From assembly GCA_947598825.1 (NCBI GenBank), contig CANQFM010000001.1:84008-148007 (forward strand): a stretch of DNA of 64,000 bases, read 5' to 3'. Of this stretch, positions 28,073 to 36,962 are shown piece by piece. Source of the DNA: an uncultured Eisenbergiella sp. (GTDB lineage: Bacteria > Bacillota > Clostridia > Lachnospirales > Lachnospiraceae). Both the position numbers and the translations under genes were made by a program. Position 1 is the stretch's first letter. Every line of letters begins with the position of its first letter. Below the pieces are notes generated by a model. It did not search any database. It saw nothing but the letters and a program-made list of their open reading frames with translations, and had not been told where the DNA came from.

Positions 28073-29674
28073 TCATTCGGCGTTGGTCAGTTCCACGAAC
28101 TTCTGAAGCTGTTCATAGGCCTTGCCGCTGTCGATGACCTCCTCCACCTCTTTGATGGCGTCCTCAATGGAAATGCCCCTGGCGATATGCAGCGCGGCGG
28201 CGGAATTGAGTACCACAGCGTCGCGTTTGGCGCCCTTTTCCCCCCGCAGGATGCGGCGGGCGATCTCGGCGTTCTCCTCCGGCGTGCCGCCCACCAGTTC
28301 TTCCTTTGCGCAGCGGGTAAAACCGTACTGCTCCGGCGTGATCACATAAGAAGAAAATTGACCGTCCCTTACCTCGCAGACCGTCGTAGGAGCGCTCATG
28401 GAGATTTCGTCCAGCCCGTCCTGCCCGTATACCACCATGGCGCTTTTTACGCCGAGGTTTGCCAGCACCCGGGCCAGGGGTTCCACCAGGCTCTCATCGT
28501 ATACGCCCATCAGCTCCATATTGGCGCCGGCCGGATTGGTCAGAGGCCCCAGGATGTTGAAGATGGTGCGGATGGTCAGTTCCTTTCTGACCGGGCCCAC
28601 ATATTTCATGGAAAGATGATAATTCTGGGCGAAAAGGAAACACAGGCCGATCTTGCTCAGCACCTCCGTACTCTTCGCGGGGTCGATGGCGATCTTTACG
28701 CCCAAAGCTTCCAGCACATCCGCCGCGCCGCTCTTGCTGGAGGCCGCCCGGTTCCCGTGCTTTGCCACTGGCACGCCCGCAGCCGAGATCACCAGGGAAG
28801 ACGTGGTGGAAATATTAAAGGAATTGGAATGGTCGCCGCCGGTCCCAACGATCTCCAGCACGTCCTGGTCGTGCAGAAGGCGCACGCAGTGCTTGCGCAT
28901 CCCCGCCGCGCAGGCCGTGATCTCCTCGATGGTCTCTCCCTTCATGGCCATGGCCACCAGAAAGGCGCTCATCTGTACCGGCGTGGCCTGGCCGCCCATG
29001 ATCTCGTCCATGGACGCCTCCGCCATCTCATAGCTTAGATCCTCTTTGTTGGTCAGTTTTACAATCGCTTCTTTGATCATGTTCTTTTCCTCCATTCTCT
29101 GGCACTGGGCCAGCTTTAAAAAATTTTCCAGGATCGTGCGTCCCTGGGGCGTCAGGATGGATTCGGGATGAAACTGCAGCCCGTACACCGGCTTACTTCT
29201 GTGGGCGACCGCCATGATCTCCCCGTCTGCGGTACAGGCCGTCACCTCCAGGCAGTCCGGCAGAGTCTCTTGCCGCGCTGCCAGGGAATGATAGCGCGCC
29301 ACAGGGATCGCCTCCGGCAGTCCGGCAAACAGCGGACAGTGCAGCTTAAGCTTTGCCATGGACTGCTTGCCGTGCATCAGTTGTTTCGCATAACCGACTA
29401 CGCCGCCGTAGGCTTCGCAGATCGCCTGATGGCCCAGGCATACGCCCAAGATCGGGATCTTCCCGCCCAGCTTTTGTACGATCTCGATACAGCGTCCGGC
29501 CTCCGACGGCCGTCCCGGCCCCGGCGACAGGATGATGGCCGAAGGAGCCATCGCTTCGATCTGCGAAACGGTCAGGGCGTCGTTGCGCTCCACCCGGATA
29601 TCGGGATAAATGGCGCCGATGAGCTGGTACAGATTATAGGAAAAACTGTCGTAATTGTCGATCAGCAGGATCAT
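28073..29674 (-). CDS. trpGD: Fused anthranilate synthase glutaminase / anthranilate phosphoribosyltransferase
   Basis: A 533-residue fusion. Residues 1-190 are the class I glutamine amidotransferase ([16 protein letters not shown], nucleophile C79 in [22 protein letters not shown]). From about residue 197 it is TrpD ([39 protein letters not shown]). It supplies ammonia to TrpE and adds the phosphoribosyl group to anthranilate. The ATG overlaps the trpE stop by 4 bases, coupling translation to its partner subunit. A Met at the TrpD junction could allow internal initiation. Confidence 0.96.
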   Translation of the reverse strand: MILLIDNYDSFSYNLYQLIGAIYPDIRVERNDALTVSQIEAMAPSAIILSPGPGRPSEAGRCIEIVQKLGGKIPILGVCLGHQAICEAYGGVVGYAKQLMHGKQSMAKLKLHCPLFAGLPEAIPVARYHSLAARQETLPDCLEVTACTADGEIMAVAHRSKPVYGLQFHPESILTPQGRTILENFLKLAQCQRMEEKNMIKEAIVKLTNKEDLSYEMAEASMDEIMGGQATPVQMSAFLVAMAMKGETIEEITACAAGMRKHCVRLLHDQDVLEIVGTGGDHSNSFNISTTSSLVISAAGVPVAKHGNRAASSKSGAADVLEALGVKIAIDPAKSTEVLSKIGLCFLFAQNYHLSMKYVGPVRKELTIRTIFNILGPLTNPAGANMELMGVYDESLVEPLARVLANLGVKSAMVVYGQDGLDEISMSAPTTVCEVRDGQFSSYVITPEQYGFTRCAKEELVGGTPEENAEIARRILRGEKGAKRDAVVLNSAAALHIARGISIEDAIKEVEEVIDSGKAYEQLQKFVELTNAE

Positions 29675-31209
29675 GGGATCTGTTCCCCTCCTTTCATCCG
29701 CTGCGCCTCTTCCAGCGCCTGCATCATGGCCTTCGCCTTATTGATGCATTCCTGGTGTTCCTTCTCCGGCACGCTGTCCGCCACGATCCCGGCGCCGGAA
29801 CGGACGAATACCTTGCCGTTCTTGGCAAAGGCCAGCCGGATGGCGATACAGGTGTCCATATTGCCGGTAAAATCCAGGTAGCCGATGGCCCCTCCGTAAA
29901 TGCCGCGCTTATTGTTCTCCAGTTCGTTGATGATCTGGCAGGCCCGGATCTTGGGCGCGCCCGACAGGGTGCCCGCAGGCAGCACCGCCTCCAGCGCGTC
30001 CACCGCCGTCTTATCTTCCCTTAAAATGCCCCGCACCGTGGAGCCGATATGCATCACATGGGAAAACCGTTCGATAGACAGATACCGCTCCACCTCCACG
30101 CTGCCGAACCGGCAGAACTTGCCCAGGTCGTTGCGGCCCAGATCCACTAGCATATTGTGTTCCGCCAGTTCCTTTTCATCCGAAAGCAGTTCCGCTTCCA
30201 GCGCCTGATCCTCCTCGTAGGTTTTGCCCCTGGGACGGGTGCCCGCCAGCGGGAAGGTTTTGGCCAGCCCGTTTTCCACCTTGACCAAAGTTTCCGGAGA
30301 AGCCCCCGCGATCTCCAGATCGTCGCCGGAAAAATAAAACATATAGGGCGAGGGGTTGGTCGTGCGCAGCATCCGGTAGGTGTCCAGCAGGCTGCCCTCA
30401 AAATCGGCCTCCAGCCGGTTGGATAGCACCAGTTGGAAAATGTCCCCTTCCCGGATATGGCGCTTCACCTCTTCCACCTTTTCACAAAAAGCTTCTTTTT
30501 CAAACAGCGGGCGGAACCCGGAACGCAGCCGGCCCTGGGTCGCCTGCTTCTCTTTTCCGAAACAGACCAGCGCCTCCATTTCATCCAGCCTGCCCAGGGC
30601 CTGCCGGTACAGATCCGACAGGCTTTTGCCGCAGGCAGCGTCCTGTACGCCCTCTTGGCTCCCTCCGGCGGCATCTCCCAGCGCCACGTTGCAGATCAGG
30701 ATGATCTTCTGCCGGTAATTGTCAAAGGCGATCATCTTATCGAACAGCATCAGATCCACGTCATTGAAATTTTCTATATCCTCGGCGTCCAGCCGCAGGG
30801 ATGGCTCGCTGTATTTGAGAAAATCGTAGGAAAAATATCCTACCAGCCCGCCGGACAAAAGCGGCAGCCCCGGAAGCTTCGGCGCCCGGTTCTCCTCGAT
30901 GACCCTGCGGATATAGCCGCTAAGATCGTCGATGGGCATCGTCCTTTTTTCATCCGTCGTGACCGTCAGCACATGATCCTTGCACACCAGCTCCATGGTG
31001 GGATCATATCCCAGAAACGTGTACCGGCCCCACTGCTGATTGTCCTCTGCGCTTTCCAGCAGGAAACAGTGTCCGTCCGCCTCCATGAGCCTGCGCAGCA
31101 CCTGCACCGGCGTGGCGATATCCGAAAGGATCTCCCGGCAGACCGGAAACCGCCTGTAATCGCCCTTTGCCAGCGCGTCCTCCATTTCCTTCAATGAAGT
31201 CTGAACCAT
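29671..31209 (-). CDS. trpE: Anthranilate synthase component I
   Basis: A 512-residue chorismate-binding enzyme, making anthranilate from chorismate and ammonia. The Trp-feedback motif LLES is in the N-terminal part ([16 protein letters not shown]), and the C-terminal catalytic region has [37 protein letters not shown] and [16 protein letters not shown] lies 5 bases before the ATG. First gene of the operon, directly after the T-box leader. Confidence 0.97.
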   Translation of the reverse strand: MVQTSLKEMEDALAKGDYRRFPVCREILSDIATPVQVLRRLMEADGHCFLLESAEDNQQWGRYTFLGYDPTMELVCKDHVLTVTTDEKRTMPIDDLSGYIRRVIEENRAPKLPGLPLLSGGLVGYFSYDFLKYSEPSLRLDAEDIENFNDVDLMLFDKMIAFDNYRQKIILICNVALGDAAGGSQEGVQDAACGKSLSDLYRQALGRLDEMEALVCFGKEKQATQGRLRSGFRPLFEKEAFCEKVEEVKRHIREGDIFQLVLSNRLEADFEGSLLDTYRMLRTTNPSPYMFYFSGDDLEIAGASPETLVKVENGLAKTFPLAGTRPRGKTYEEDQALEAELLSDEKELAEHNMLVDLGRNDLGKFCRFGSVEVERYLSIERFSHVMHIGSTVRGILREDKTAVDALEAVLPAGTLSGAPKIRACQIINELENNKRGIYGGAIGYLDFTGNMDTCIAIRLAFAKNGKVFVRSGAGIVADSVPEKEHQECINKAKAMMQALEEAQRMKGGEQIP

Positions 31210-31264
31210 AAAAACCTCCCGGGATCTCCCTTATCCCTTCCCTGTCCGCAAAAGACGCGGGCAT

Positions 31265-31580
31265 CAAAAAACCCGCCCTGAACGGCAAAATTCCTTCTGC
31301 CGTCAAGGGCGGGCCTGTTTTCTGACCCGTGGTGCCACCTTGCTTTGTGAAATCCACACACTCTGCGGGATACCGTCATATCCCCGGCAACTAACGTATG
31401 CCCTACGTCGCAGAATACTCGGCTGTCAATGCCAATTATCCGGCCAGCCTTTCCCTGCGCCCTCCGTGGTCCATTTGAAACACCGCTTGCTGTCCGGCTC
31501 CCACCTGCCCGGACTCTCTGGGAACGCGCATGTAACGTTATCTCCACTTCATCGGTTTACCATATCAGCTTTACATCTGT
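31265..31580 (-). promoter_or_regulatory. T-box riboswitch leader, Trp-specific
   Basis: The gap upstream of trpE holds a complete T-box leader. The antiterminator bulge sequence AAGGTGGCACCACGGGTC is at 31324-31341. The terminator stem is 31272-31287 with 31298-31313, followed by six T residues on the minus strand. In the Stem I region the specifier-like loop AAATGGACC puts a Trp codon TGG at 31471-31473, and AGAGAGTCCGGG ... GGGAGCCGG forms the distal stem. Uncharged tRNA-Trp should stabilise the antiterminator and allow trp operon transcription. Confidence 0.93.
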
Positions 31581-31585
31581 CGTCG

Positions 31586-31614
31586 ATTATATTCCATCCC
31601 TCCGGCTTTGTCAA
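31586..31614 (-). promoter_or_regulatory. Consensus SigA promoter of the trp operon
   Basis: TTGACA (31609-31614), 17-base spacer, TATAAT (31586-31591) on the minus strand: a full consensus match. The start site would fall near 31580, at the beginning of the T-box leader. Confidence 0.9.
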
Positions 31615-31657
31615 GACGCAAAGTAAAAAAGCGTGAAAGTCCTCTTCCATCCCTTTT

Positions 31658-32638
31658 TCAGACCATGCCCAGCATCGTCAGATAATACTGATACAAAAGC
31701 AGGTTCGTGTCGTCCAGGTAGTGCAGCCCGTCGTTGGAGGAAAAGCCGTGCTGTTTCAAATAGGTATTGCTGTCGAGCCAGACGATCTGCGGGATCAGCA
31801 GCCCTTTTAACGTAGAATTGAACAAAGACACCTGTTCCTCTGTTTTTCCATAAATATTGGTCCAGACCGGATTGACGGAGGCATAATATACCGTAGCGCC
31901 CCTGGCGATCCAGGCCGCAGCCCAGGCATTTACGTCCGTGGCATAGCTTTTTGCATTGGACAGATCGTTCACCCCCATATTGATCAGCACCTTTGTCCCG
32001 CTACCGATCACTTTATCCGCCTGGGAGGCGCCGGTATCATGGAACCAATCGTACCGGCTCCCGCTCTTTGCCACCACCGTCACGGGGCAAAATCCCAATT
32101 TGCGCTCCACCGACTCCTGCAGGGTCACCATCCGGGAATCGCCGATAAACACGACTCCCGCCTGCTGCGCTTCCACAACGGGCTGTGGCTGTTCTGCCGT
32201 CTGCGAAGGCTGTTTGCCGCCCAAAAGATGCTCCGTCGCTATGGCCTCCTGCAGAGCCAGGGCCTCCTGCTGCGCTGCGGTCAGAAATGCCGCTGCCTCA
32301 TAGCGCACATAGCCCACCATTCCATTATATGCGATAAAATACCAGCCGGTATCGGTCTGTCCCCAGGAATCGATAAATTGCCCTGCAGTCACGGTTCCCA
32401 GCGACTGCGCTCCCGGATCCGGCAGGATACGGACCTCGTTGGCCAGCGTAACGGCCATCGGACGCGTCCGGTCCCACTGCTCCAGCTTAAAACCCGGCAT
32501 CTGTATGACCTCGCTTAGATATTCCGGCTCTGCCGCCCGGACAGGGACGGCCCAAAACCCTGCCAGCAGCAAAATCAACGCCGCCCTGACGGACAGCCCC
32601 GCCAGCTTTTTTCCCACTTTTTTCTTCTGATACCTCAT
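31658..32638 (-). CDS. Exported SGNH/GDSL hydrolase with SH3-like domain
   Basis: A 326-residue secreted protein. A signal peptide (about 1-36) ends near VPVRAAEPEY. Residues 60-125 look like a bacterial SH3 domain (VRILPDPGAQSLGTVTAGQF, GWYFIAYNGMVGYVRYEA). The SGNH blocks follow: FIGDSRMV (nucleophile Ser), INMGVNDL (block III Asn) and DGLHY (Asp-His). It may remove or transfer acyl groups on a surface polymer. The ATG at 32638 follows AAAGGA and overlaps the acyltransferase stop (ATGA); an open stretch of 20 codons upstream was rejected. Confidence 0.85.
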   Translation of the reverse strand: MRYQKKKVGKKLAGLSVRAALILLLAGFWAVPVRAAEPEYLSEVIQMPGFKLEQWDRTRPMAVTLANEVRILPDPGAQSLGTVTAGQFIDSWGQTDTGWYFIAYNGMVGYVRYEAAAFLTAAQQEALALQEAIATEHLLGGKQPSQTAEQPQPVVEAQQAGVVFIGDSRMVTLQESVERKLGFCPVTVVAKSGSRYDWFHDTGASQADKVIGSGTKVLINMGVNDLSNAKSYATDVNAWAAAWIARGATVYYASVNPVWTNIYGKTEEQVSLFNSTLKGLLIPQIVWLDSNTYLKQHGFSSNDGLHYLDDTNLLLYQYYLTMLGMV

Positions 32639-33597
32639 GTAATAGTCCTTTCGTGCATCCAGGATCCCGCTTTTGAAATCAGTTGGCCCATGGCCCAATG
32701 AAAGAGCCAGGAGAAGATCAGGGTCAGCAGCAGGGACACCGTCACCTGCAGCAGCCGGTTATGAATCGGCGTATCGTTTATGACCCTGAAATAAAGGAAC
32801 ATATGGGACAGATACAGTTCCAGGGACAAGCTTCCCACAAACTGCAGCGCCCTGGTATACGCGCCCAAAAGGCAGCCCGCCTGCAGCGCAAACAACGCCC
32901 ACACCGCGCTTGCCGCCACACCAGTCACTATTTTAACAGAATCCGGCGAAATAGCAAGCCTGTTTTGGGATACGCATTCCGCCGTCCACAGGACGCCGGC
33001 CAGAAGGATTGCGATCTGGACCGCATATCCCTTTTTTGCCGGCAAAAGCAGTTCCTTTTCATAGGTTCCCGCCAGGAAACCCAACACAAAGGCGATATTG
33101 GAAACATACCAAAAATCCGCACGGCCTGCCCGCACCAGCCACCAGGAATATCCAAAGACGCCGACGGCAAGCTGCACAGCGCGCAGATGGCGATTCTCCG
33201 AAAGCCGGCAGACCCCAAAAAAGAGCAGGTAAAACAGCAGCGCGTTTCGAACATACCAGTAATCATAGCCGGTCAGATAAATATACCAGCTTTTCAGGGA
33301 ACGAAGTCCTCCGGCATACAGCTCTATGGCTCCGACGATCAGCAGATAGGGCAGATACAACTGGCACAGACGGCTTTTCCAAAAGGCGCGTCCGGGTTTA
33401 TGGCAAGAGGCGCTCTTTGCCAGCCCGTAGCCGGAAACCAAGAAAAAAAGGTTCACACCATACACCCCCAGCCGGGAGGTCCCGCTGCCGATCAGATCCG
33501 CATGCCCCGGAATGTAATGGAACGCAATCACCATCAGCGCTGCAATGCCCCGCAAAGCTTTCGATTGTTCCTTTGTCAAAAAACAGCTTCTCTCCAT
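32635..33597 (-). CDS. Acyltransferase family 3 membrane protein
   Basis: A 320-residue polytopic protein with about ten hydrophobic segments, of the acyltransferase-3/OafA type. The N-terminus has the family pattern QSKALRGIAALMVIAFHYIP, including the conserved Arg and His, then GVYGVNLFFLVSGYGLA. Such enzymes carry acetyl groups across the membrane onto glycans. Translational coupling to the SGNH hydrolase suggests they act as a pair. Only a weak ribosome binding site (GGTGA) precedes the ATG; the upstream stop is 7 bases away. Confidence 0.85.
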   Translation of the reverse strand: MERSCFLTKEQSKALRGIAALMVIAFHYIPGHADLIGSGTSRLGVYGVNLFFLVSGYGLAKSASCHKPGRAFWKSRLCQLYLPYLLIVGAIELYAGGLRSLKSWYIYLTGYDYWYVRNALLFYLLFFGVCRLSENRHLRAVQLAVGVFGYSWWLVRAGRADFWYVSNIAFVLGFLAGTYEKELLLPAKKGYAVQIAILLAGVLWTAECVSQNRLAISPDSVKIVTGVAASAVWALFALQAGCLLGAYTRALQFVGSLSLELYLSHMFLYFRVINDTPIHNRLLQVTVSLLLTLIFSWLFHWAMGQLISKAGSWMHERTIT

Positions 33598-33604
33598 CGA
33601 ATCG

Positions 33605-35707
33605 TCACCACCGCATAGCCGCCTGGATCCTGAAATAAAGGGCCGGATCGCCCCGCAGCAGATTCACGCTTCCATCCGTATTGAGCAGGACGAGGAACAA
33701 AAACGCCAGATGAAGCAGCACCGCCACCTTGAGCCAGGCCGAAAAAGGCCGGAGAACGCCCTTGTCTATCGCCCATTCCGCCAATGAAAACAGACAGAGC
33801 AGCGAGGCCAAAAACAGGCCGAAGGAAATATCGGCGCTGTAGCGCTGCAGGATCCCCGCTCCCGTGGCGTCCACCGCGCAGATCGCCACAGCCACCGCCG
33901 CCGATGTAGCCGTAAAACAAAACGCCCCTTTGCCTGCCAGCCGTTTTCTCTGCCCCCAGAGGGTAAACAATGGCCACGTCAGCATACTGCAGGCGAATAT
34001 GCCGCCAAAACAGCTCTCGCTGACCATCCTGCCCAGGTAATCCGTTTCGATCGCCGCGCTTTGCAGCCAGGGGAAAACCCCTTCCACATGCCAGGGCTGA
34101 AACAGAAAATACCAGAAGCCATACAACACCCTTTCCAGATTGAACCCCCTGTGGGTCATGTCGTTGCTGGTCATGCTATAGGCCGCACCGAAGTCAAAGG
34201 GCGAGCCGAAACGTACTGCGTTGTAATACATGAGGGCGCCGCCCACGACCGCAAAGGGCAGCAAAAGCGCTGCGCCTTCCCGGACCGTCCTGCGGGAAAA
34301 GAGGCTCCGTTCATGAAAGACCTCCTTCCAGAACAACGGGACCGCCAGAAAAGCGAAGAGCAAAAACTGAGGGCGGCAGCCCGCCGTCAGCGCCAGGCAC
34401 AAAGAACCGAAGCCGTAAAACATCCACCGGTTTCGGCGCGCGCGCAGCCCCGCCAGATAGCCCCACAGCCCCGCCGCCGTAAACATATGGGCGGCCGCGA
34501 TGGGCACGTCATAGAGATCCGGCCGGATCAGCAGATAAAAGAGGGAATAGCTGCCGGTCAGCATCAGAAGGCCGAGGAAGAAAAAGCCATACCACAGCCT
34601 GTCAAACCAGCGCCGCATCAGCTCATAGACCAGTCCTGCGCAGGCCAGGATAAAACCGCCCATAAAGATCAGAACAGCCTGATAATTCTGCAGATCCTGC
34701 CCGGTCAGCAGATACCAGGGCAGATACAGCAAAAGCTCCGGCACGATACCGAAGTAAACATAATAGCGCCCGTTATACCAGGCGTAATCCGCCTGATACG
34801 GGATCTGCTGCGCCTGTAAAAAAATCGTATCGTAAGGATTCTCCACCTCGAAAAGCCGGGCGTCTTCCTCTCCCACGTCCATCCTGCCCTGGGAAAGGCT
34901 GCGGGCCAATTCCTGATATTGGGCATGATGGAGCGCCAGATTCTTCTGACAGGCCGGATTGATCCTGACAAAAAACACAGCCAGCCCCAACAGGGCCGCC
35001 GTGAACAGAACGATACCGGCATTGCGCCGTCTGCGCCTGCGCCGGTCCTGCCCGGGCGAGTCAAACGTCTCATGGCAGGCCAGATTCCGGGCAGAAAGCA
35101 GGGACAAAACCGTCAGCAGGCCCAGCCAGATCAGGAAACGGACCGGGCGGAAAGCAAAAGGGATTCTTCCGTTCAGCGAGATCGCCCTGACATTACAGAC
35201 CAGATCCCCAAGGGCTCCGGGCGCCGCATGTCCTGCGCTGTCCGCCGTTTCCAGACGCACATAGAGATTTTTTACTTTCCCGTAGGGGTAGAGCTTCATC
35301 CGGGCGTTTTCCGCCGCCTCCCGCAGCAGGATCCGTCCCTCGCCCAACTGGTAAAGATAGTGGTTTCCCTCGTCCTGGACGTAGATCGACGCCCGAACCA
35401 GATATCCATGAGGGATGTCAAGATCCAGCCATAGACGGCGCACGTCCTGGTTTAAATCCTTCAGCCTCAGCCAGCAGGCGCCCTCCGGTATCCGCAGATA
35501 ACCGTCCTGCTCATAAGCGCTTTCAATGCCGACGCCAGCCTCCGCCACCTCTTCCTGCGCGACCGCGCCGATCATCTCCATCCGTCCGGTCACATCCTGT
35601 TCCTGCGCCGTGAGCGTACTCCAGAAAGACCAGTTGCAGAGCCCCGTCTCCAGCAGCAGCGCCGCCGCCAGGATCACTGCCGCCTTCTTTATCTTCCCCA
35701 GCCCCAT
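33605..35707 (-). CDS. Large polytopic membrane protein, possible GT-C glycosyltransferase
   Basis: A 700-residue protein. A first membrane segment (about 8-25) is followed by an extracytoplasmic beta-rich domain of about 150 residues, then ten or more membrane segments from about residue 185 onward. After the third segment there is a loop with an acidic cluster (VGEEDARLFEVENPYD) and aromatic motif WYNGRYYVYFGIVPELLLYL, an arrangement like the catalytic first loop of GT-C enzymes. I do not recognise the exact family. The ATG at 35707 follows GGGAGG by 8 bases. It heads the operon with the acyltransferase and SGNH hydrolase. Confidence 0.65.
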   Translation of the reverse strand: MGLGKIKKAAVILAAALLLETGLCNWSFWSTLTAQEQDVTGRMEMIGAVAQEEVAEAGVGIESAYEQDGYLRIPEGACWLRLKDLNQDVRRLWLDLDIPHGYLVRASIYVQDEGNHYLYQLGEGRILLREAAENARMKLYPYGKVKNLYVRLETADSAGHAAPGALGDLVCNVRAISLNGRIPFAFRPVRFLIWLGLLTVLSLLSARNLACHETFDSPGQDRRRRRRRNAGIVLFTAALLGLAVFFVRINPACQKNLALHHAQYQELARSLSQGRMDVGEEDARLFEVENPYDTIFLQAQQIPYQADYAWYNGRYYVYFGIVPELLLYLPWYLLTGQDLQNYQAVLIFMGGFILACAGLVYELMRRWFDRLWYGFFFLGLLMLTGSYSLFYLLIRPDLYDVPIAAAHMFTAAGLWGYLAGLRARRNRWMFYGFGSLCLALTAGCRPQFLLFAFLAVPLFWKEVFHERSLFSRRTVREGAALLLPFAVVGGALMYYNAVRFGSPFDFGAAYSMTSNDMTHRGFNLERVLYGFWYFLFQPWHVEGVFPWLQSAAIETDYLGRMVSESCFGGIFACSMLTWPLFTLWGQRKRLAGKGAFCFTATSAAVAVAICAVDATGAGILQRYSADISFGLFLASLLCLFSLAEWAIDKGVLRPFSAWLKVAVLLHLAFLFLVLLNTDGSVNLLRGDPALYFRIQAAMRW

Positions 35708-35773
35708 ACAGCCTGCCTCCCATCGCCGATAGCGCGGAAAGCCTTCCTGTACGGCTCTCCGATCCTGGGTTTT

Positions 35774-35802
35774 ATTGTATCCCAAACCCACAGACAATGC
35801 AA
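35774..35802 (-). promoter_or_regulatory. SigA-type promoter of the membrane protein-acyltransferase-SGNH operon
   Basis: TTGCAT (35797-35802), 17-base spacer, TACAAT (35774-35779) on the minus strand. Confidence 0.7.
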
Positions 35803-35840
35803 GCCAAACGTGGACGGCCATGCCTCACAAAGCCGCAAAA

Positions 35841-35872
35841 TGAAAAGCCCCGCATCTCTGCGGGACCTTTCA
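35841..35872. terminator. Hairpin terminator downstream of the fruK-like gene
   Basis: CCCGCA (35849-35854) pairs with TGCGGG (35859-35864) around TCTC, flanked by pairing TGAAA and TTTCA. On the minus strand it ends in CTTTTC. The 150 bases between it and the kinase gene are very AT-rich and contain no gene or clear site that I can support. Confidence 0.65.
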
Positions 35873-36022
35873 TTCTTATGAGGGGGGAGATAGTGAATTA
35901 TTCAACTATTTGATTTTATAATATCCCCGATTTGTGATGAAACTATGTACAATTTATAAAAAGCTTATAAAAAGTAGTAAAATCAAAATGAATAAATTCT
36001 AACTGAAATCAAAAGCATCCTG

Positions 36023-36949
36023 TCACAGCACTTCCGCCTGGATCTGCTGGTAAAGCTGTTCTGCCAGTTCGATGGGGATACTTCCGCTCTCCAGCGTGGT
36101 GGCGTGGGCGGCAGAGACCGCTACCGCCCGGCGCAGCATCTCCTCCATGGGTTCTCCCCGCAAAAGGGACATGGCAAGCGAGGCGCAGGCGCTGTCCCCG
36201 CAGCCAACGGTGTTGACCACTTTTATCCTGGGCGCCCGGGCGAACAGGCGGCGCTGTTTTCCCAGCAGGTAAATCCCCTTATCCCCTGCGGAAACGGCCA
36301 CATAAGCCACGCCCGCTTCCAGCAGCCGCTGCGCCGCCTCCAGGATCTGATCCTGTCCGCGGCAGCTATGGCCGGCGATATATTCCAGTTCCCTGCGGTT
36401 CGGCTTTACCAGATAGGGCACGGCCGCCACACCGGCGCGCAGCCCCTCCCCACTGGCATCCAGGATCACCCTTTTTCCTTGGGCGGCAGCGATCCCGATC
36501 AGCTCCGGATAGATCTCGCTGCCCAGCCCCGGCGCGGCGCTCCCGGAGATCACTACCAGTTCACAGTCCTGCAGCAGCGCCTCAAAACCTTCCAAAAACC
36601 GCGCCTTTTCCTCCGGAAAGATCTGCGGCCCCGGCTCCAGGATTTCGGTAACATAGCCGTTATCCGCCACTATGTTCATGCTGCAGCGGGTATCGCCCTG
36701 CGTTTTCACAAAAGCGCACTCGACCCCCATGGCCCCTATTTTTTCTTCGATCCACTTTCCCGTATATCCACCCAGAAAGCCGGTCGCACGCACAGGCTGC
36801 CCATACTGGCGCAGGATCCTGCTCACGTTGATCCCTTTTCCCCCGGGAAGGCTCATCATGCTGCTCACCCGGTTTATATGCCCGCTCAGAAGCTGTCCGG
36901 TCCGATAGGTTTTATCCACCGCAGGATTCAGCGTCACCGTTAAGATCAT
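36023..36949 (-). CDS. PfkB-family kinase, 1-phosphofructokinase-like
   Basis: A 308-residue sugar kinase of the FruK/LacC branch (ILTVTLNPAVDKTY, SLPGGKGINVSRIL). The catalytic motif is NTVGCGDSACASL, with Cys in place of the more common Ala in GAGD, as seen in several clostridial FruK proteins. It likely phosphorylates fructose 1-phosphate or tagatose 6-phosphate. No PTS or fru regulator is adjacent; instead it follows recJ by 13 bases. The ATG at 36949 follows AGGAGG; an open stretch of 30 codons upstream lies in recJ and was rejected. Confidence 0.85.
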   Translation of the reverse strand: MILTVTLNPAVDKTYRTGQLLSGHINRVSSMMSLPGGKGINVSRILRQYGQPVRATGFLGGYTGKWIEEKIGAMGVECAFVKTQGDTRCSMNIVADNGYVTEILEPGPQIFPEEKARFLEGFEALLQDCELVVISGSAAPGLGSEIYPELIGIAAAQGKRVILDASGEGLRAGVAAVPYLVKPNRRELEYIAGHSCRGQDQILEAAQRLLEAGVAYVAVSAGDKGIYLLGKQRRLFARAPRIKVVNTVGCGDSACASLAMSLLRGEPMEEMLRRAVAVSAAHATTLESGSIPIELAEQLYQQIQAEVL

Positions 36950-36962
36950 TTTTGTTTCCTCC

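Noticed and set aside
27662..29038. A 458-codon open frame on the plus strand
   Set aside because: Antisense to trpCF and trpGD; long only because of high GC content.
35894..35922. TATAAT at 35917 as a plus-strand promoter
   Set aside because: No -35 at a proper distance and no plus-strand gene downstream; chance match in AT-rich DNA.
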